Shown here: positions 25,101 through 40,100 of the stretch, in pieces
How the letters are laid out: each line of letters starts with the position of its first letter
Position numbering within the stretch: position 1 is the first letter of the stretch
Program-made: the position numbers and the translations under genes
Assembly: GCA_964017235.1 (NCBI GenBank)
Contig: OZ024930.1
Location: 155,434,221-155,498,220 of the forward strand
Direction: 5' to 3'
Origin: Sabellastarte sp. h YS-2021
Lineage: Eukaryota; Annelida; Polychaeta; Sabellida; Sabellidae
DNA: 64,000 nt
Notes under the pieces: model-generated
What the model was told of the DNA's origin: nothing
Databases searched by the model: none
Seen by the model: only the letters and a program-made list of their open reading frames with translations

Positions 25101-28100
25101 TAGAATCCACCAGTTCAGAGATTAAGCACTAATGGCCACCTTATACTAAATTTATCACATATTCAGAAAATATTTTAGAAGAGACTTGAACAAAAATTTT
25201 AATGAAATCCAGTTGTATATTCCTGTTTAAGTTATGAAAACTTCTTAAAAGTCATTTAAATTAGACTAATTTAAATAACCTACCGTAACTGTCTCAGCCT
25301 TGAGTGTTTACTTGGTACAGAAAACATATATGTTCAGAACCTTTACCAGACTAAATGTAAACATTATATATGAATAAAAATATACTTTTAAATTAACAAC
25401 TGCAGCACTTATTGATATTTTGAGTTGAACGAGGTCTCACAAACTGAATCGTCCAGACGAAATCAGATGCTTTTTGGATACAAAACACACTATCATATCC
25501 CATTGCATTACCATGTTGCCAAAATATGAATCACTATCCATAATAGACTGAAGATGTGGGCAAATGCTGTTTCGAGCCTTTTAGATAAAAAGGTAATTAA
25601 TTCAACAATTTATCAGAAGTTTACCATATATATAACTTCACCAGGTATGTGACAAGCTATCTTTATTGGTGAAATAGAAGATAATGACCATGTGTCAGAG
25701 TATATTGGATCAGGACTATTTCCCAGTTTCTGTTGACAAGATTGTGGTTACCTTTCTTCCCAGTTCATGTTTAGATTTATTATGTCCGACCAAGAGCTAG
25801 CATCTTGGGAGCTTTTGTCGTTAAAACAATTGATAAAGAAAGGTTCACACTGAGCTACCTAAAATTATATTAAGCAATTAATCAAACCTATTCTTTGAGT
25901 TTGATGGCTCTAAAAGGTTTTTAACTGTTTAAGAAGTCTTGAGTGAAATATAGGTGAAACTGTATGGCTCTAAACAAACGTATCCTTGGTGATCATGACC
26001 ATTGAAGACCACATTCAGAATTAGATTTTATAGATAATGTCCACTTGTAGATACTTGGGTGAAGGACCATCACAGTCACCACTATCTAAAAAAAAAAAAG
26101 AAAAGATTTTGAAAACTATTTCAGTTTGTTAATAAACTATCTTAAGTGCTTGTTTATTCGAGGTCAAGTTGACAGTTGATACATAATTATCTCTCACATA
26201 GTGTTCTCCACTGGAATCTGATTAAACTTAAATCATTGTGTGACTGGAGGTAAAAGTAAGAATATGTCTTTAACCTATTCTTTTGTATGTGCATGTTAAC
26301 TTTGAACAAATTTGCTTGCATTTGAGCCATTTGTGAAGAACTGTTTTGATAGAGTGAAAACTAAAGCATAAATTATTATGAAAAAAATTCTAAAGACTTT
26401 GTGAGTAACCTTTCAATGGCATCTTCTGATTCTGATAAAGCTGGTGCAGCCAGCAGTGAGGAGAGGATGAGAAAGGAGAGTACTGTAGATGGCAGAAAAA
26501 TCAGTGGTTTAAGTACTCAAACAAGTACTGTAGACAGAAGTCAAAAAACCAGTGTGACATCTACAATGAGCAGTAGAAAAATTAGTACTGTGGACTACAG
26601 TGATGCTTGGTTTGGAGGGGGCAAGGCATCTAAGTTTGTGAGAGGAGGTCGGTGGTCAGTGGCAGTGGTGAGTGGCTTTGATGGGTGAAGTTAAACTAAG
26701 TTCATACATTTCTTTGTATGTGACTTGTGATCAGTTGTGAATGAAGATGATTTTTTGGTCTCATGGTATAGAATGAAATTGTTCCAAATGTGGTACACTA
26801 ATGAGTATAGCTGATTAGTGAGTGCAATTTTTCTGGCTTCAGGAATGACAAAATGACTTGTTTTTGCCAGGATTTGTTCAATGTCAATTCAAAATTAGGA
26901 GTAGTGTGATTTATTTTGTTAAAAATGAGTCAAAAAATTGTCAAAGTTGTAAATTACTTTGGCTGACGATACCGAATGGAACAGGATCAGTTTTGTAATA
27001 ACAGTATAAAATGATAAAAATTGTTGTATGCTGGGACAAAGTGCTGTTGTTAGCAAAAGAGTTTTAAATTAGTTAAAATTGACTGAACTGAAATGATCTG
27101 ATGGTGAAGATCTACAGACTTTTTTCTTTGTTAGGTTTAAATTTTTTAGATTAAATGTATCAATATATGCATAATACTGACGTCATTTAAGTCTGTACAG
27201 ACACCTTGACAGCAATGGGTGTCATAGTCGTAGTTACATGGTCACTGCTTAATTTGTACGTGTAAATACTATTAGGAATTGTTTTACTTTCACGTCAGTC
27301 AATAAGTTGTGAGGTCAGTCAAATGAATCAAATGATCAATTACTGATTGCTGGTGGACATCACCAGAGTACTTGTGTGAATAAGTACCAGTCAGGAGTAC
27401 TTTTAAAAGTACAAAACTTAGTCATGAATGATAATCTTGTAAATAAACATGTTGTCAATGTATCGCAGCTTCTTTCTTTACAACTTTACCATTTAAAAAG
27501 TGGAAAATTATACCAAAGTTTTTCATTAACCCAGAAAGGGAAATCTGAGATAGATTTCTACTGCTAAGGTCTGATATGATAAGTTCAGATATAAATGACT
27601 TCTTCAGCCATAAAAAAAGAAAAAAAAACAGCAAGAAATTTTTTAAATTGGTTCACATATAGATCTGTTAATTTTAAACCGAGCCATATGTTGTTTGGCT
27701 GATGATACCTTTCCAGGATGCTTTAAAATAAAAACTGGTTGTAGTACCTTGAATCATATCATTTTGATGCCAAAGACAATGTATGTCAAACCAGTATCAA
27801 CTTACAGGAATTATCAGGATGACCAGATAGAAGCAACCTAGAGATTCCTCAGTTTAGTCCATTCTCGGACAAATCTAAGAAACAATTTAATCTTGGTTCT
27901 GCTTTTCATGCTCCTACTACAGTCTGGAATGGACTGCCAGATGATATTTGTTGTGCTTCTTTTTTCCCTTCAGTAAGAAACTCAATCATACTTGTTTGCT
28001 CTGTACCCATGGATTGAGGAATATGGAACTTGTAAAGTAGTTACAAGTAGTTGCTTCGTAGAGTCTGCTTTAATCGCAGAGATTAAGTGCTATAAAAGGA

Positions 28101-31100
28101 ATAAAATAGTATCATCAATGAAAGCTAAGTGCTATTTCATCAAAGTACCGAGGCTTCTTTCAACTGTACTCCCTTTCCTACTCACTGTAAACTACAAATA
28201 TTAAATGACATTGAAAGCAAAAATTGTATTTGGTTTGAATACTTGCACCCTACACAAGATTACTAGAATTTGTTAACATATTTTATACATTATATATTAA
28301 AAATAGACACACATTACACTATTAAAATTTAAAGGATTTTAAAAAGAAGGATTTCTCCCAAAAACAACAGGATTTAAATCTATTCAAAATCCAAAATCCT
28401 TTTTTTTTTTTTTTTTTTTTTGCAAAAGGATTTCAAATTCTTTGAAAAAAAGGAATTAAATCCTTCATATCCAAATTCTCAAAGGATTTAATCCCATCCT
28501 GATCATCACTGATACTTACAGTCATAGATTCCACAGTTAATAATAATGTTGTTTATATATGCAATTTTTTTTCAATACCTGAACAACAATACAATCCAAC
28601 CAGTCTGGTAGAATAAGATAATGTTTGGATAATAGAAGGTTAATAGATTTTTTTAAGTATAAAAAATAAGGAAATATAGAGTCTTGAGAGTCGAAACGAG
28701 TTCATAAAATTGGATGTTTAGATAGGAAAAGGTCAGATAATAGAGTTTCTAGTGTATTTGGGTCACATCTCTGAGAAGCAGTGAGATTCTGAATCAAGGT
28801 ATTGTTTATTAGTATTGAATTCATGTGTCAAAACATTCAAACTGAAAAGCTGATTAAACCTTACTGTTTAACAGTACAAGGATATCATCTTTACCATATA
28901 CAGATAACTTATAATTATAATTGAAAACTAAAACGTCAATTGCTATCAAATGAAAACAGTAATTAAACCCTTGAACTATGAAATAAGAAGAGTCTTGCGT
29001 TATCATGTAAATCTCTTTAATTTGCTGAGGGCATCTTATCCTCAGATTTAAGTTTTCTCATTGCTAAAGTATTTTCCTTACTTTTGACTAATTTTTACCC
29101 CTAAGTTCTACCTGCTGGGATTTTAAAACAATTTTTTCCTTGTAATAAATAATATACTGGATAATATCTATCCAAAGTATGTCTTCATATAACTGTTAAA
29201 GTAAACACTAAGTATTTCATAAGAAAATTTACAATGTGACATTGAGAACAAAATATTATAGAGAAAAGAAATTGGTTTTGTACCGGTACATTCCTTGATG
29301 ATATAGATTATATGCTAAGTACCTCTTTGTTTCTATGCTATTTTATTTTATTATTTTACACATCTATAAACAAATCGTACTGTCAGTTATTTGAAATAAC
29401 TGTGTATTACGTGACTTGTTTTCAGATTTCTGCATGTTATTGAAGCCAGTGCAATGTCACTGAAGACAGTGATTGGAGAGAAATATAACATTTTCTCTGT
29501 AAGCTTCAATAGAATTGAAATGTAAACGAACACATATTTTCATTTTGGAATCACAGATTCTGAACTTCTTTGCTAAGTTTGTTTGAAAACATAAACTTGA
29601 GCAGGGATCAGTGGGGATTATCTGCTTCATGGAACAAATATCTTACCATTTTTTCCAGTGAAGGTGAATTGAAAGCTGGAGTATAAGCTTGTAGATTTCT
29701 CATTTATCAAGCTATTTAATTACACCAGGGGTCACAGTGGGAGGAAGGGATTAAATACCTGATTTACCGGGCTTTATTTTGTGAAACTGTTGATTGTTGT
29801 TGCATTCAACTCTGTGATTCTATACATGCTGGTGGGACGAATTCTCTATGCTTGTGTTAATTGGGAGTAGGATTAATGTTTTACAAATCACCGAAATGAG
29901 CTTGTGCTTGTAGCCAATGAAATGACATCAAGTATGTGAATGATTAGCTGGAAACAAATTCTGAGGTTTTGAAAAGGGATTGGTGTATAAAAGCTTGGTA
30001 CAAAGTGCTGAAGGAGAAGTATACAATAAATTACTGCTGCAAATGATTAAAGAGTTTGACACAGTACTGTACTGGATAATATACAATAAATATTCTGGAG
30101 TTACAAGGGCATTAGATATTAAGATAGTGTATCAGTTATTATTTTTAAAAGAGACTACAGAAAAATGAGCCAGCCTCACGGAGCTGCCGTAAAAGGTACT
30201 CAGCAAGAGAGGGTGAGTTTTATGACTGGACTGATCGACTCAAGTACTTTTACTTTTCACTTACCTTAGCAAGTAATCTTTGTAGTGTAAAAAATTAACA
30301 ATAGCCAAAAATGTTTATGATACTCTTCTAAAAATTACTGAAAATCAAAATGAAGGATCATATACTAGAAATTTTCACCAAATTCCTTCATCAAAAACTC
30401 CAATACTACTTATGAGCGCCATGACAAACTTTTTTTAAAAAAAATTCATGGATCCAGACGGTAAGCTGTGTCACAACCAAAATCAAATCATCTTTTCCTT
30501 ATACCATCGTCAACCTTTTTGTGAAAATTTCATGAATATTTGTCCATAAGATTTTTGAGTTATTTTGCAAACAAACTGACAAACACACGTTGCCAGAAAC
30601 ATATCCTTCTTGTAGGAGGTAATAAACATAACAAGGAATCACAAACACCCTGCCCCTGAAGAGCTTATGTGTCACTAAATACAGCTACAGTTTTGCAGTT
30701 TGATGGATTAGACTATTCACAAAGCCCAAAAATTACACATGCTACAAGATACGTATATTTATTCTTTTTAGCTATCATTACTTTCCCAAAACACTAAATC
30801 AATTCTAGCATCCCATATTTCAACAATAAAGTTACAAAGGATTCAGAAATGATTTTTATTAATAAATAAAATTTACTTACTAATTAGTTCCTCTACTCAG
30901 GTTTAAGACTATAATAATTCAATAATGATTTTTACAATTTTATTCCAATTGCCAACATTAATAATAATGTTGAACCTTGTCTTCAATGTTTGTATTGATA
31001 ATAAAATTGTTAAATTCAGTACTGTTTGTAATGCATCACAAAGCAGTGTTAAAAGCAAAAATATTATTGTAGTTTATAGCTACTTTACATTTTGATAATC

Positions 31101-34100
31101 ATTTTTAAAATTTTAGCACATTTATTCAGAGATCTGCTAAGAATTTAATTGCTTCTACAGCAGTTTTATATATGATTGAGTTTTATATTTAAATCTACTT
31201 TGGTATTTATTTCACAAGCAGCAGGGGTTAATAGAAATATTTTTCCTCCTAATTTAAGATCATGAGGTAAACCAAAATAATCTGAAATATATGTGAAATC
31301 TTTAGAAAACTGTTACTTTTGATTTGTGCACGAAAAGAATTTAAAGTTAATGACACAATAGCTTAGTGACTGCTCAGTTATCATTGGACTGTGCAAAGGC
31401 ATCACATTGATCGATTAACAACTCTGGTGATTCTGTGATGGATGTGTCCAGGTTAACATGGGTTAACTGCTTTGGTAACTGTCGTCCACAACTGAAGTGC
31501 CAATTTTTGTTTTATTTATGTATTTATTTTTGGTTGTTTTCTGAGTGGGTTAGGGGGAGACAGAATGAAGGTTGAAAATAATGAATTTCACATCAGTGGA
31601 AAAGAGATCAGAGTTTCTTTTGTTAAGATAATCTATCGGTGAGAGCATTTGTCAAAAATGTAACCATTAATCATTGTATTTTTTTTAAGTGAAGTATGCA
31701 CTGGTGGAAAAGATCTCCATTAACTTAGCATGAGATAAAATTTTAATCAGAGTTCAAAGGTGGCAGTAAAGAAAAAATAGCATTAATATTGAAAATATAC
31801 AAAATCAATTTAAAACATTGTAGAATTTTATTTTTTGACTTAATATCTAGAATACCTAGTTAAGTGACACTACTTTTTGGCCCCTTGGGATATAACTAAA
31901 GGACTAGAGTTGGTTAAGTTAAAGGTAATTTTGTCCAAGTTAAATCATTTACATAACTATAATGTACAATTTCAGTTATAGTGTTATGAAATATATGGAG
32001 ATAGAATGACACTAGAAATATAGAATGAAACTACAGTGAAGATAGTCCAATCAACTGGCTGGCCAATCCGTTCATATTTAGACATGAGATAAAGTAGTGA
32101 AGAGTTACTATAAGTTGAACTATTTTTTTCGGTTTGTTCCTTTACAATAAAGAATCTCATTCTGAAAAAACACTCAATTGTTAATATTTTTTCATATTTT
32201 AGGAAAACATTTACTGCCTTAAGTTGTTTGTTTTTCACTTCCATAGCAACAGAGAGGAATTTGATTTAACTTCTGATTGTGTATAATCGATATAATTAGA
32301 AAGACATGCAGTTGTTTGCCCGATTATTTCATTTCACCTCTTCATCATATTCTCAGTGATCTATGATCTCATTGAAGTACACACCCTTTTGCTATTATAT
32401 GGTGAAAGTTCAGTGTTTACAAATGGATTGTGTTCTCAAGTACTCTTGTCTACAGAGGACTGTATTGACAATGTTTACATGTTACCATTGCCAACATCAA
32501 TAGCTTGCACTTTTCACAGTCCTCTTGAGAGTCTTAAGAACTAGCTATTAACTGTTGAGTTACTGTATGTGGCTCTCCAAGGTAGATAAACTTGTAAAAA
32601 TTAAAGTTGATGACTACAGGAACTCAGTAACTTATTAGTGTTGGTATTGCATCTAAATTTCAATATTGATATGATGATATCAAACTTTGGATTGGCTTTC
32701 TATATTGTATTATGTCCCACGTAAAAATCTTTATAATTTAACTTACTTGTACTAAATTTACAAACATGTTATTTTGTGTAACAAATGAAGAAAAATCTTC
32801 ATAACTTTAATAAAACACTGCAATATAGCTTCATTAAAAAATCATGCATATTTTCAATTAGAGTTTCTATGTTTAGTGATGGTAAATTAAATTACAGACT
32901 TTTCTTTTTAGGAAATTGCTCATTAATTTCTTGGAAATTATAATGACATTGACACTTTTAATATCACTATTGGAACACAGAACTTCATTGATACATAATA
33001 CCAACACAATTATTATTACAAAATGCATTATGTCTCAATGCGGGACTCCAATTGTAGTTTTTAATCTGCAAGTGGTGAATATTAGGAATGCATATTTAGC
33101 TAAGTAATATTGGTGTCTTTTAGAGTAAACATGGTAGTCATCAATAGTCCTTATCATGAAATTGAGTAAACACTTGTTAATTATAGCTATGTAGCTCAGG
33201 CTTGTGGTGAATATATAATGTTTTTAATACATGTGGGTTGATAACTGAAATTAAAAAACATTTTTAACTTTACATAACATACATAAAAACAGAAACCAAA
33301 TGGCTTCTTTGATCTAATTATTCCAGATGAAGAGTGAGGGTGTTCACTCTTGAAATCATGTCCGTTGGTCTGTCTGCCCACACATATTAATTGACTATGA
33401 ATCAGTGTAGGGTAATGTTTTATCACAAGGTGGTGTATAGTCATGGCCCAGTCCTCAAAGCTGACCCAAATCCACATTTGGACTCCAGAATTTTGGGGGT
33501 GATTTTTTACCAATACCTGGTTCCGGATCCCTGTGTGGCGTTTGTGCTCTGTCAGACACTACTTCTTCAGCTTTTGTCATGTACTGATATTTAATCAGTA
33601 TACAGTTAACTTCTCTTCATTTTAATAAGTTGTTTATATATAAGTCTTCTTCATGCTTCTTCAAAAACTAAATCCGCAAGATTTTAATTTACCGACTAAC
33701 AAAAAAAAAAGCGGAATAGTCTGCTTTATTTTTTAAATACTTTTAATTAGAAAAAATTCTAATAATACAGACTTTCAAATGTTAAAAAGATAAATAAAAT
33801 AATTAAAGGCTTATGTTCAAAGGGAGAACATAAGAGAAGACCTACAAAGAAAGCCATATAATTTCTATTTACATAACTTCTTTAACTTGACTTACTTGAC
33901 TCTCGTTCAGGTAAACCATCTTCATAGTCTTGTACTCTGTTCCAACTCCCATAGACATATTAACCTACCTCGCCAGTAATGACCAAGGTTAATTGGTCAT
34001 CCATGCTTTAACCAAGGTCAGCAATCTTTCACGTTGGTTATATTATGATATTTTTCAGTTGAATTTTAGGTTTCAGTTTTTGACAAATCACATCATGAGT

Positions 34101-37100
34101 ATGCCTCTCCTTATTTGAAGGAGAATATTGCCAAAATAGGTCACCTCCAGTTGGTATAATCCTGTCATCTCAAAATTACAGCTGATCCTGTATAAGTAAA
34201 CATCCAGTGTCTACAACTGTTGTGCTTCAAGTCCTGCCAAAGCTTACACTTGTCTCTACATCTTACACAAGGACATCAAAATAGGCTCCATTTATTATGT
34301 TTCAGGAAGAGTCATATTGGTTCTAGGTATACAGAGTTCACTGTGTATTATGGTAAAAGACTCTTTAATACTTTAAATTATAAACTTTAAAACTAGTAAA
34401 ATAACAGTTGACCATCAATCTTTGCGGTTCCATTTGACAGTCATTCATTTGTATTCATGGCATGTTTTAGTGGCTTGGTTGACACAGGAATGTTCTACTT
34501 GGTGACAAAAGCTATCGAAATTTCAGTTATCCTCGTATGCTAAGCATAGCATACTCTGGCTTTAGTACCCAAATATTGTTCTGTTTATTATAAATATCTT
34601 TTTACAATTTGGTAAATCTACCTATACCTGCTTATTCTGTCACACTCAAATTGAAATCTTAAGGAATGGTAACAATACTATTACTTTTCAATTTTTCTGA
34701 AATTATGAAATTAAAACTTTTCTTAAATTAAGGTAAGATCAGGTAAATGCATATTTTTATGCCCTGAAACATTATAGCACAAGTGCAATAGATAGGGATA
34801 CTTGAATATATTTCTATTATGCAGCAGTGGAATTTAGTGTTTTTAACCATCCTGGAGAGTTATTCCTGATAAGCCGTATTATATGGTCCAATATAGTTTA
34901 AACTTGCAGTGATATATAAAACGATATTTTTGGTTTAGATATGTACAGTTTATGCAAGACTACAGTCACATTTAAGATCGATGGGATAGCAATTACTTGT
35001 CTAAAATAACTGCAAACATGTCATTCAAAAGATTTTATGAAAGGAAAAAGATAAAGGAAATTCTTGATGTTAAAGCTATACAGGTAAATTTATAACATGT
35101 ATTTTTTAATTTTGTGTGATATGTTCATCAGAGAAAACAGTTTTACCTGACATACCTTAATTTTGTCAATGCTAAACTACAATATCTTCTATAAAAGACA
35201 TCAAGAGTTGTCAAAGTACTTTAAAAAGTTATAATTTACATGTACATGTAATTCCATAGTGGGAACTTTTAACAGTAATATGTCAGTAAGATTTTCAAAC
35301 GAGCACTAATATATCTCCCAAAAGAAGCAATAACCTGTTAAATACTAATAATACTTTTTAACAACAAAAGTTTAAGGTGGGTGTGAAATGAAAAAAAAGT
35401 AGTTTACATCTTTCAATTTTGTTATTGTACTTTGCATTTTATTGTTTTTATGTTCAGCACATCTTCTTTACCACAGTACTTCACAAGTACCGCCTAAGCT
35501 CTAGTTGACCGCGATATTCTGCCAACTGAAATGCACATCTTTTGTCAATACCCGTGAGGTTGTTTAGCATGCCACCAATGATAGGAAACCAATGAAATAG
35601 GACCACCACTTTAAGGGATTATCCAAGCGACTTTGTATCTGCCTGTAACTGTGATTAAACCCAGGCCATCTATGAAACTAGATGAATGTGTTATCCACAA
35701 ACATTCTAAAGGCCTTCTACATTTGACCTAGAATTTGAAGAGAAACATGATTTTTTAAAAATACAAAAAGCTGTAAATAGTTTATTATTCTTTTTTACAG
35801 CAAAAATTGAAGGAGGAACGTGAAGCCAAGCGTAACCAGCTAGATGACAGACACAAGTACCTGCTGGTCACTGTGGCCGACTGCCTCAGTCTGGAGTACA
35901 ATGAGGTGGAAGATGCCATACTGGAGGGGAGCCAGGTAAGGAAAAAGTGATACCACAGATAGACGAGTAAAGATATTATACTGGGAAGACGCCAGGTGAG
36001 AAAAAGCATACCAGGTGATATATTAGTGAAAATATTATACTGCGAGAGAGCAAGGTGGGAAAAGTAATATCAGGTGATAGATTAGGAAGCCAGGTGAGAA
36101 AAGTAACATCAGGTGATAGATTAGTAAAGAGATGAGTTGATAAGGAAGCCAGATGAGAAAAGTAATAATATGTGTGTCATGCCATAGAGAAGTAAATATA
36201 TTATACTGGAGGGAAAGCAAGTGAGAAGAGTGACACCAAGTGACAGATTAGTAAAGATGTTATACTGTACAGGGAACACAGGTAAGAAAATAAGATACAG
36301 ACAATAAATACATTTAATAGTGTATGGTACAATACAGTGCGGAACTTGTCAGACATAGAAACAGACAGATAGACAAATGACCATGAAAATAAGACCTCCA
36401 TGGTAGAGGTTAAAATAGGAATAAAAATTTGGGAGAGTGGAAATGAGGGTATAAAATCACAAATTCAAATAATAATAGTTCTTCTGTATATTCTTAAGCA
36501 TGCAAAGTCATTTTTATACATAAAACTGATAACAGAGTGATTTTCATAAAATGTAAACTTATTGAAAACCTATTTCTCAAATTATCTTCATAGTTATTCA
36601 CAATTTACACATAATAGGACATAACATCTGAATAATGTGTGTATCTGTTCTGTTAAAATTCACCTACACTCTATGTTAGTGTGTGTTTGAATAATTCTTG
36701 CCTTTTACTTTTTATGAATTAATCAGTACCAATTATACAGAGTGCAAATATCTCATACATATATGTATATCCACTTTATCCAGGTAGAATTATTGATCAG
36801 CTATCAACCTCAATGACTCAGGATTCAAGAAAGGTCACAAGTCGTTGTCAAGACTCTGCTGGGATTTGTCTAATTTTTTTTTCATAACTTTATGTTTACC
36901 CTTTTTGACATTGTATTGGAACTGGGCGGGTGAGGGTAGCCAAGCATCCACCAGTCGCTTTTTAATGTGCTATTCATACATAGTATGAAGCTGTTACCAA
37001 ACATGTAGAGTAAATATTTTTGCACTCCATTGTATGCATTACCCATTTTACATTTATTTAAGCTTGCACTTTTGACTCTGACTAGCTAACAATCCTCAAA

Positions 37101-40100
37101 ATGGGGAAATGTTATCAGGTTTTATCTGTAATCTAATAATTTTTTCTCAAGTTAGGTTTTCTCGGGCTAATTCAAAGTGCTGTTAATTTGAAGCAATCAA
37201 ATAAAGTGAGATTATAATATCTTTCTGACCTAATCACTGTGAATATAAAGTATAACTAGTAATTATGAGTTATAGTGCTTAATCTCTCTCTCAAAGTTTT
37301 CTATTGTGCATATAAGACATAACCATTGTTCAAAATTTATTCGGTCACTAAATGTGCATCGATTATTATTGAGGAGTTATTAACCGCAGACATCAGGAAA
37401 CAAGAGAAAGCTATTTTGGAAAGGTTCTGTTAAATAAGTAGGCTTTTAGCCGTTTATCTGTGAATCAAGTTCTTTTGAGATTTTCATGTAATCATTATAC
37501 AAAGTGAGAAAAAACTTAAAAGCCAGACTTTCTAACAGTCTTGTAGTGCAAGCTGAGACCATAAATGAATACTATCTGGAAAGAGAAGGAAAAAAAAACA
37601 CCTGAAATAAATAACATGGGTGAATTTTGATATTCTGTCAGATTTGTCCACCAAATTTCTATTTTTCACAGATATTTAACATATTTTTCCAAATTTGTTT
37701 ACATTTATCTGGTATAGTCATTCTTTATGGATAATTCCATTTGGTTCTGTCTAAAATACTGGTGATCAGTATTTAGCCAGGTTATTTTTATTAATTTTAT
37801 TTTGTAAGCCTATCCCATCCTTATTTTATAGTAATTTAATGCACTTGGTCTACAGGTGTTTAATTAATATCCCTAATGTTATCCTCAGTATTACTGTTAT
37901 TCTGAGAAAAATCTAAGAATAAATATTAAAAAGTGCTAAGAACAGGATTTTTGATGCCTTAAATTCTTTGTGTTCTAAAAAAATAACATGACAAATAGTG
38001 TACCTCAACTGATTCTTACAGGAGAAAGCATGTTTGAATTGTGAATTAGTATGAAGGTATTGTTGGTCAGAAAGCTTTATTTAAACACACTGTCATAACA
38101 CTCTTTAAAATTTTTAATCTTAGAAATTTGTCTCTTAATTTTAGAAGCTTCTCAGAGTAAGAATATTCTAAGAATGAGTGAGTGAATATAGGCCTAGGTC
38201 ATATTTCAGTAAATTACGGCACTGAGGAGTTTGCTCTCCAGATTTTTTCCTTGATTAAACATGTACCTTTCCGATGGCTTTGTGTTCATTTATATTGTCT
38301 CAGAATGTCTAGCAAAAAACGTTAAGCTGGACTGAGTTTGACATTAAGCTCAGCATTAGAAAAGAAAAGTCCCAGTTATAAGTTACAGATAATACAGGCT
38401 AAATAACTTGTTAAAATCGATTTTTTTAATTTCTAGAAATAATGATATTTTAGAACGATATCACCTACCATATTTCAGCTGATTAAAAATCTTTACATTG
38501 AAGTTTTATTTTGTTTGTGAAAATGCTAAGAACAAAATCCTTACATTTTCTCAGTGCTACTACATTTCTGTACTTTAATGAAAGCAAAATAGGGTATGTC
38601 ATTGCCAATTTACCATTCCTTTTTTTCTCACTTTATGTAGTCTGTAATATAAGGTCACTTGAGAAAATATTTTCTTTTGCCTCTCAAACACATATTTTGT
38701 TGCTAAGATATCTACTCCATTGCTGGCTCAGTTTCTGTTCAAAGTGATTCAACTTATAGTCAGAAAAAACAATAAATGTCAGGATCATGACCATTTATAT
38801 GTGTATTTATGTTTAGGATTTGAGACATGTCCACTTTAATATATACTCACTTTTTTACACTCATCCCCGCTGCAATTTAGATGTTGTAGATACCTGGGCA
38901 AATGTTTCTATCATTTTTCATGGATCCTTTCTGTGAATACCAGCCAAGGGGTTTAGGATTAAATATTGTTTAAAACCTTTTTGATTGTGGTGTAGGAATC
39001 AACTGATCAGTTTGAGCTTAATCCCTTTTGTGGATATGGCCCCTGGAGCCCAATTGTGTTGGTAGTTTTTGCCATCTGTTCAAAATTTTTTAACATTTTT
39101 AAAAACTGTAGAGTGGGCATTTCGCTCCTTATAGTATTCCCAGTCAGTATTTTCAGTTGTAATCCAGATGTGAATAATCTTTTGGGTGCAACAACATGTG
39201 TTTTTGTCTCATGCAGATTGAAATGATGGACAAGTTTCTAGCAGCCAATGGGATGGGAAGGCTGATATTTTTCTACCAGGAACCAGAAGTGGACCATGGT
39301 ACAGGTACTGCTATAGTTAGCTTGAAAAATATAACATCAGGGTATCTTCTTATTTTGGCTTGTACTACTACTTAAGTACTCTTTTAACGTTTACACTGTC
39401 ACCACTATTCATTTTTTTGCTTTTATAACATATAACATCCGGGTATCTTGTTATTTTGGCTTGTACTACTACTTGAGTACTCTTTTAACGTTTACACTGT
39501 CACCACTATTCATTTTTTTGCTTTTCTTATAAAATTAGCAATAAAACACTTATTCGGGTCACTTTTGTGAGAAAATGTGCAAACCTATATATTAAACACA
39601 AAAAAGAATGCTCCATTGTATTTTAAATTGTGCTTGAAATAGTTTGTCACTTAATTCTTGTACAAATATTTCAAGTAGTATACATGTTACAGTAAAGTTG
39701 TGTAACCAGTAATTTCGCGAAATTACTGAATATTTTAGGAATTTCGTGAAATTCCTGATTTGGTCAGTAATTTCGAGAAATAAGTGAAATTTTTCAGCAG
39801 GAATTTCATGAAATTCCTAAATATTATATGCAGATTAAAAGAATACTTTTTAGATTTTTATTTCACCAAATTTTCATTCATTCATTTTGTTTACCTAACA
39901 AATAACATCAATAGTATGAAAATACAATACAATATTATCAAAGAACTTTATATTCAATATCTCACAAAAATTTATAAAACGCTGTCCACCTACAATAGTA
40001 CAATAGTCTGGCAATACAGTTCATTTATTCAATAATATTTTATATTTATTAAACACCCTCCACTTACAACAGTCTGGCATACAAGCTCATTTAATCAATG

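Noticed and set aside
25554..25592. ATG with 13 codons to a GTAATT donor in phase 0
   Set aside because: Too short, with a weak donor and no promoter signal; such matches are expected by chance in 28 kb.
29454..29498. ATG with 15 codons to a GTAAGC donor in phase 0
   Set aside because: Plausible but no better than chance without transcript data, so kept only as a weak candidate.
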